Source: Psilocybe azurescens
Lineage: Eukaryota; Basidiomycota; Agaricomycetes; Agaricales; Agrocybaceae
Assembly (NCBI GenBank): GCA_023853785.1
Contig: JAJIRX010000158.1
Span: 1-64,000, forward strand
Reading direction: 5' to 3'
Length of the DNA stretch: 64,000 bases
Within the stretch, counting starts at the first letter, position 1. Each line of letters starts with the position of its first letter. Below the pieces are notes generated by a model. It saw only the letters and a program-made list of their open reading frames with translations. It ran no database searches and had not been told where the DNA came from. The translations under genes and the position numbers were made by a program. Below are positions 57,405-64,000 of the stretch, one piece after another.

Positions 57405-60139
57405 CCTGAGGCGCTGTACAAGCAGATCCTAACGACTTCAACCAGCCAGAGCAGGGACGGGTTAAGGGACCACGAGGCAGTGTTTTTCAAGTTCAGTGAG
57501 CTCTATCGTGATCAAAAGTATGCTTTCGGGTCTCACGTACATTGCATGGATGGAGCTGACTGACAGATACATGCACACAGGTACACGGAGGGACTGGCAG
57601 AGGTTATCAACCACTTGCGGGCGTTCATGTTGTCTATTGCAAAAGCCAAGACTATGAAGCTCAGTGTGTCCTCCCTCTTCCCTCCCTCTATTCCATTGAT
57701 CTGATCTCTGATTACCACCCTGTGCAGTCCGCACACACCTGGACTACTTCACTGCCATCGCCGACTCCCAGAAAGTGCAGATGAAAGCACTGATGGACAA
57801 CATCGCCTGGGCCAAACTGGAGAAGCACATTTTCCTTAAGCACAGTCTCGGAGACGCTGGCTTGTTGGACTGTGCGTGCACCCTCTCATTGTTATAATTC
57901 AGTTTTCGGATTTTGTATGCTAAGTTATGACACACATATACAGACAACTTGAGTCCCCCAGTACCTGCCCCCAACTGCACTCATTGAGATCCTGCTCATG
58001 GACCTCAAGTGGCTCAACAACAAGATGATCCTCACGGAGATGCACCTCCTCAAGAGCTGGACATATTGCGCATTGGGAAATATGCCCAAGGCCAAGGTGT
58101 GTTTCTTTTTTCTCCTTCCTCTTCCTTGTTCCCTGCACTACCCAGACTCACGCTAACCCCCACACTACCCAGGCATCCATAACATCCTCCCGCACAGCCG
58201 CCAACGCAATCTACTGTCCGCCTGCCCTGCTTGCCCTGCCCTATCTGCCGTTGGGCATCCTCCATATGGAGGAGAAGGACTATAGCACCACGTACTTATA
58301 TTTCTTCAAGGCGCTTGAGAACCTGTCGGTGCTTGATAAGAGCAAAGGGGGGGGAGGGGGGGGGAATGATAACGAGGGAGGTAGTGGGGGAGGGAAAGTG
58401 CCGGAGGAGCTGAAGTATATGCTGTTGGGCAAGGTTATGTTGAATTTGGTGGGTGTTGTGTTTCTTTCATGCAACCCTTCGTCGATTGTGCTCATGCTCG
58501 TGCTCGACCTTGTCTGTTTTTCCATTTTTTCCTCATGCATATGCATCGTATCGCAACTGATGTTCTATTCTATTCAATCCCGCCTTTCCCTCATTCTCTC
58601 CCTGATCAACACGAACACCGCTTCTCGTTGCCTCCACCACCTTGTCACTTCTGGATCACTGCTGCCACTGCACTGCCAACAACAGCCCAAAGACGTGAAC
58701 ACTCTGCTCACCATCAAGCTTTCCCTGCAGTATGCATCCTCACACGACATGGAGAGCATGCCAGCCGTTGTGCGTGCGCATCAGAAGCAGGATTTGCATG
58801 CATTTCAGGGGGGTGTTGCGGGAGTATCGGGTTGGTGAGTGTTTTTTTGGTTTTTTTTTTTTTGCAGATTTTGGGGGTTTCAATTCACTTTTTTTGGGGG
58901 AGGGTTTTCTGTGCTTGTGCTTGTGCTCATTGTGATTGCAACCTTTTTGTGGCCATGTGGTGCTGTGTATTCGGACCTTGCGTTTGCGTGTGGTGAGGTG
59001 CAGTTCGAGAGCAGGAGTAGGAGCGGGAGATGAGCAGGTAGTTTCGTTGGCCATGGCCATGCGGCAGTTATCGTGCATGCACATGTGTGGTGGACTGGTT
59101 CTGGTTCTGGGTGCTGGGTGCTAAGTTTTGGGTCACCGCTGCTGTTAATATATTTTTTCTTGGTTTTTAACCTCTCATTTCTCTCTCATTGCTTTTTGTT
59201 CTCTTTTTTTCTTTCTCTCTCATTTCTCGTCAGGAGTTTTGCCTCGGAATCACTGCATGTGGCGTGCACGTGTTATGTTGATCCTGGCGTGCAAGTGTCG
59301 CGGGCTGGGTGGTGGATTTAGGCTGCATTGAACTCACGCTTTTCGTGTGTGGTAGGTTTTTAGTTCAGTTTGGGACTTCTCTCTCTGGCAGGCACGGTTA
59401 GTTGGTGGGCTGTCGAGATGCGCTGTTCTGCTTGAAGAGAAAGAGCTGACACCTCCCATTCTGCTACGCATCGTCTGTTCACCCTCCATCCCATCCTTCA
59501 ACCCCATCTATTTACTTATGTGGCTTTTTTATTCGCTCTCTCATCATTTGCTCTTGTTCTCTCTTTCCGGCATCTCAATCTTAATTGACTGATGCTGATG
59601 CCCTTCCCTCCTTTCATATAATCGTCACTATTGCTATCACAGAACTGCAATCAGACCCAACGATCTGCACGCATCTCGCTGCGTTATACGACGTGCTGTT
59701 TGAGAGCAATCTCAAGAAGATCATAGAGCTGTACTTGGTCATCGAGGTCGCATATGTCGCAGAGCACGTCTGGCAGGAGAGGTAGGCAGTGGAGACTAAA
59801 TGCATTTTCTTTGCTTTTGGCCTGGCTTTCATTTTTGTGTTTGCATTGCGTTGCTTGGGGCGAGATGTCAGTGCTGATCTGTTTTTTTCTTTTTGGCATG
59901 ACATATTGTCGAAGATGATTTTAGATAAAGTGCTCTATGGCGTGTTGGACCAGGGCCGAGGGTGTCTCGTCATCTATGATGAGCCAAAAGCCAACATAAG
60001 GCTTCTTTTCTTTCTCCTTTCTCCTCCTCTTTCTTGTACGCTGTTCACTCACTCTTGAACACTCATACAGAACACATACAGAGTCGCCATCGAGACCCTT
60101 GAACAGATCAGCAAAATCATCGAGTTGTTATATGCCAAA
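57405..60139 (+). pseudogene. RPN6: RPN6 (26S proteasome lid subunit) copy, plus strand, nearly full length but damaged
   Basis: Exons in order: PEALYKQILTTSTSQSRDGL (57405), TEGLAEVINHLRAFMLSIAK (about 57581), THLDYFTAIADSQKVQMKAL (about 57731), LIEILLMDLKWLNNKMILTE (about 57980), ITSSRTAANAIYCPP (58171), EEKDYSTTYLYFFKALENLS (58270), LLTIKLSLQYASSHDMESMP (about 58700), ELQSDPTICTHLAALYDVLF (59643), MILDKVLYGVLDQGRGCLV (59913) and VAIETLEQISKIIELLYAK (60079-60139). These cover the TPR-like helices and the PCI domain. Damage: the first donor is not GT (TATGCT after DQK), frame shifts at C and G runs near 57955 and 58810, a Gly-rich insertion at 58347-58400 and an 806-base intron. It is probably a pseudogene. 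Confidence 0.75.
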
Positions 60140-61262
60140 GTACGCTTCTCTTTCTTCTCTTTTTCATTTGTTTTGATTTTGATTTTGATGGCTGATAGTG
60201 CAGAAGGTGTTTAATCTACCCGACAGGGGCTTTAATTCACTCGGCTGTCCATGTAGCTGTAGCAGCGGGTGTCCATCTCAAGGTTTGGAATTGAATCGGT
60301 GATTCGACACTCTGACCCTTCCCCCCGATATATCCAGCGGTTTCCAGAAACTTCTCCTTTCGCCTCCACTAATTGTGAAAACAGAGTCTTAGGTAGAATC
60401 ATCTTCTTTTTTCTCATCCCTTATATTGGTACAAATGATGCAAGAGCGTGGTTACACACACTCATTTTGAATCCCAGCTGTATTGAAGACGTTGCCCGCC
60501 TAGCTTCATCTAACACTATGAACATGTGATCGTCCCTCTGTTGTGCATGCACTAAAATCACTAGATGTTACTGGTCATGCCGGATTGATACCATCCTAGA
60601 ACAGTTTTAGACAATTAATCACTTTACTACAGACGAATCTGAATACTATGGGTCATACAACACCCTCCGTACCGATCTCTTTCCCCACACTGAGCACAAT
60701 CAGGTGACACTCAGTACAAGAGATCAGCAACTCCTGGTGCTATTGACTTTACAGCGATATACATCGTTCGAAGGTGCAAGTGTCCTGTGTTTTTTTATTG
60801 AAATCAAGCCTTTCCCTCATATAGACCAGATTTCAACCTGATCAAAAGTAGACCAGCAGATGTGCAACCAATATGAAAGTATCGCTGGCAGATACCTTGA
60901 ATTGTACACAATCAGCGTGATGGGCACGGGTTTTTCCGTGTATGGGTACGATAAGGAGACCAATTCCCTCTCACCCCTTCCATCCCCCCACCATCCCACA
61001 TCTTTCTACATGCCAATTCCGCACTCATTTTCTGTGCTCAGCAATGAGTTTCTAAGGAAGGTGTTACGAGGAATATATTGTTTCCAGAGAGCTTGCATGT
61101 TACAGGTAAATAGAAATCAAAAGTCCATTGGCAGATATTCTGTAGCCCATCAGAGGAATATGTGGTCCAACATGGACACATCGTGGTCGGCTTTTGTCGG
61201 CAGGCAGTCTGACACATCTTCTGGCTGCCAGAAATGCACTTTGTGGACATTAATAGAATAGC
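60140..61262. other. No gene recognised
   Basis: A possible last RPN6 exon (KVFNL) follows an acceptor near 60203. A 60860-61261 plus-strand frame overlaps antisense transposase sequence and is not supported. Confidence 0.35.
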
Positions 61263-61790
61263 ACGCCTCACCGATGATCGCTGAAAGATGAAATCATCCT
61301 GATTAAGGTTGTAATACTCCAGTGTTTGGAAGACATAGTCATCTAAAATGCTCATATAGAGTTCTCCATCCATCTTGCTTTCTATTCTGCACATGTAGCC
61401 AATACCACTTGTCATTATACAACTCCAAATCATCATATGTCCTTCTCCAAATTTGATGGTTTTTTACATACTGAGTTTGGAGAGGAGAACCAGCCTTTTT
61501 CCTCACCTGTCTTCCATCTGACCCAATTCAATTGATCTTGGTCTCATCTGTGAATATAATATGTTTCCTGTCTTTTTCTGTTTAGTTTTCATACTTCTGG
61601 ACAAATTTCAAGCAATAGAAAGGAATGACATTTTGAGCTTGACTTGTGCTACAAGATCTTTTTTTTGAGAGAATTTTGAATGGTTTAGATGGAGATAGAT
61701 GTGTCAGTGATTGTGAGAAGCTGGCAGCAGAGTTGTGCAGAAGTATCAGTCTTTCCAATGGGGACAAGTCAAACTAGGTGGTAGTGGTCA
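61263..61790 (-). pseudogene. Tc1/mariner transposase remnant
   Basis: Minus-strand pieces: KFVQKYEN, stop, TEKDRKHIIFTDETKIN, stop, IGSDGRQVRKKAGSPLQTQY (about 61607-61465), then in another frame GIGYMCRIESKMDGELYMSI and LDDYVFQTLEYYNLNQDDFI with FQ (about 61410-61282). IFTDET holds the first catalytic Asp of the DDE/D triad. The second Asp, expected just after FIFQ in a QDN motif, is missing because the sequence diverges there. Both stops (TAA at 61584-61582, TGA at 61530-61528) fall where Trp is expected. The N-terminal DNA-binding part is not recognisable. Confidence 0.75.
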
Positions 61791-63625
61791 TGGGGCACTC
61801 AGTGAGCTTAGAAAAATGGTCTTCATGATTTTTTTTCATCAATCACTCTATCTTAAAACATGTCACCCAAATAGTTGATTTCAAAACACTAAGTTTGACA
61901 TCAGTTTTGCAAATAGAATCATCATTTTCCAGCATAAAGATGATGTTAGAGCATAATTTAAAAGAGAAAGAATGTATTACTGTGTAGCAGAGAATAATGG
62001 GCTATAAACTTGGGGGAATGTAAAGTTGCAGTTTTTGTTATATACTTCCAACATTTTTTTATTCATTTGATATTTTTTTGCATGTTTACAATAACAAAAA
62101 ACCTTATTGTGTTAATTCCAATGGACTGCAAAGAAACTGTTTGGATGTGTTATTTTTATAAAGTATTTAATAATAATAGATGAACCAAATAAATACAAGC
62201 ATATGTTATATCTCCCAAAAGCTGTGATTCAGGGCTTTCTAGTACATTTAAAATCATACAATTTTATCAAGACCACATGTCATTGTAGTCAGTTTAAATT
62301 CAATCTCAAAACATCAGGACAGTTTTTGAGTCGCTGTATATAAGAAGAATTTGAGAGCTAACATCAGGCCTACCCAGTACTCACAGTGGCTATTTATTTT
62401 AATTAATTAAAATTTGATCTTTCACCCTTTTAAATCCTTCATCAACTTTTTATTCTATATCTACTTATCATTGTACTTGTTATTTTGAGAAATTTTGTTT
62501 CAAGATATTTCCAAATTTTGTGATTTTGATCTTGCTGTCATTTCTCATTTCTCATTCTCAGTACTTTATCATGCCCCATCTATTATAGATGTAATCTATA
62601 AAATCCAACTTGATATTATAATTCTAGATAAACTCCAATTGGGATGCATAGTATTCAGTTGAAATCCAGACCAATTCAAATTGGATACAATACTTTATCT
62701 TTTCTACAGAGTCCATATGGATTCTAGTGGAATCCAGTAGAATCTGAGTGTAAAATGACAAACAAGGTCCACTGAATGTGAGAAGATCTTATACTATACA
62801 GTAGTACTTCATCTTTCTCTACTGTATTTACCTGGACTTTTGTGGATTCTACTAAATTTTATTGGATTTGCTGTTTTGAATATTCAACTAGGAGTGCTCA
62901 AGGTCCAGTAGACTTTAATGAGTGAGTGGTTGCGTTAATGCTATAAATAAAAAATATAAAGTCCATATTTCTACTCCTAAATCTATTTGAATCATGTCAT
63001 TTGCATTTTTTTATTGAAAAAATATAAAATACTTATCAAAAACTAGTGATAAAAAAAATGTGGGAAATATTTTTTTCTAAAAATAGAAACTTTGTACTAA
63101 ATCATAGATTATTATTTTCAGATGGTCTTGATACTTAAATTATATGCTTGAGGCCTTTTCTTATTTAGATATAGATCAGACAGTATTAAATATTATATTA
63201 GATAATTTAGTATAGAATTATTTAAATTTAAATATCTACTGACTGTATATTATTTTTTTTAGTTTTTTCTTACTGGAAACATTGTCAACTGTTTGCTAAA
63301 AGCAATCAAAAGCAAAATTTTATAAATAAAAGTATTTTCTAAAAATAAAAGCTTACTATATAATATATTTTTTTGTAAAATTTTTCTTATTAAAAGTACA
63401 TTAAACCATTAAATAAAATATATTTATTATTATATATTTTTAATATATTTTATTTTACATTTTTGTTAGCAAAATTATAGCCTGCTTTCAATATTTGATT
63501 TATTTTTATCTGAACATATAATATAATATTATTATACAATATAAATACAAATATAGCCAAATTTAAGATCATGCTTTTAAATTAATTTTATTAAAATCCA
63601 AACAAATTCAAATCCAGACAGTGTG
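61791..63625. other. AT-rich; one degenerate element end, no gene
   Basis: At 62686 the sequence CAATACTTTATC, then AGTCCATATGGA, resembles an A-F family end with the D-type inner sequence. Preceding 62632-62684 resembles the inside of A/F. The rest (62.9-63.6 kb) is very AT-rich with no feature I can support. Confidence 0.4.
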
Positions 63626-64000
63626 CAATACTTTACCATGTCCTACCCATTTCAAATAGAATCTGTGAAATTCAGTCAGATTCCATTTAATAGTTTCAAC
63701 TTGATTTTATAATTCTAATTAGATTCCAGTTAAATTTCAGTTAAAATCCAAACCAGTTCCAATTGGATTCCAATTCATGGTTTCAGGTGGAATGGATCTG
63801 AAATCATGGAATGAACTCATTTCAATTGGAATACAAGTTCATTCCAGATTAGTTCATTGAAGAAAAACTTGAAATTCACCAAGTCCAACTTTAATTCCAC
63901 ATGGAATGGAATGGAATGGAATCCAGTTGGATTTCAACTAGAATGTATTACTTATGGCAGATTCATATAATAGCACAATATAATATATTAAAACTATGTA
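63626..64000 (-). mobile_element. Element F: end of an A-like TIR element, runs off the window
   Basis: Begins CAATACTTTACC, then arrays of GGAATCCA and TTCCAGTT words. From about 63710 it is collinear with element A at about 30890-31190 (for example TTGGATTCCAATTCATGG, CATTCCAGATTAGTTCATT, TTTAATTCCACATGGAATGG). The TSD cannot be tested because the other end lies outside. Confidence 0.8.

Noticed and set aside
60860..61261. 133-codon plus-strand frame
   Set aside because: Its second half is antisense to the Tc1/mariner remnant and the first half has no recognised domain.

Overview
The window looks like a gene-poor, transposon-rich stretch of a mushroom-forming fungus (Agaricomycetes). The evidence is short GT-AG introns of about 45-60 bases, a NACHT-WD40 STAND gene with near-identical WD40 repeats, a second WD40 gene family, a fungal-type P450, Plavaka-like transposases, a DUF6532-type protein and several Agaricomycete families of unknown function. 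I could not name the species. Almost every recognisable gene is broken by stops or small indels.

Layout. 0.1-1.6 kb holds a WD40 gene with a C-terminal membrane segment (minus strand). 2-11 kb holds unknown-function Agaricomycete genes, interleaved at 3.0-3.4 and 7.4-8.3 kb with repeats that fold into short hairpins. 14.1-15.1 kb holds a dead P450. 18.2-20.5 kb holds a broken FHA-domain gene (minus strand). 21.4-26.7 kb holds a NACHT-WD40 gene with 15 WD40 units and five frameshifts. From about 26.7 kb the DNA turns AT-rich and is mostly mobile elements: a 669-bp foldback, hAT-like MITEs, two solo LTRs, two Plavaka-like transposase pseudogenes, a DUF6532 remnant and a Tc1/mariner remnant. A GC-richer patch at 56-60 kb carries two decayed, oppositely oriented copies of the proteasome lid subunit gene RPN6.

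The most interesting system is a family of non-autonomous inverted-terminal-repeat elements at 30.4-37.9, 47.4-48.6, 53.1-54.2 and 63.6 kb onward, here called A to F. Their ends read GAGGTCTTTAC on the left and GTAAAGTAC plus two bases on the right. Four copies (A, B, C, E) have perfect 8-bp target-site duplications. Each copy carries dense arrays of short palindromes just inside both ends; the palindrome is private to the element but shared by its two ends. Four copies carry a GC-rich island with conserved borders and a variable low-complexity core, and two carry a divergent tRNA-derived Pol III-like unit. The copies are nested, so an order of events can be read: a Plavaka-like gene was split by C and B, A then landed on the B junction, and an LTR element later landed in A.

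Limits: everything was read by eye. Family assignments rest on recognised motifs, not searches; exon edges of broken genes are approximate; some indels could be assembly errors.
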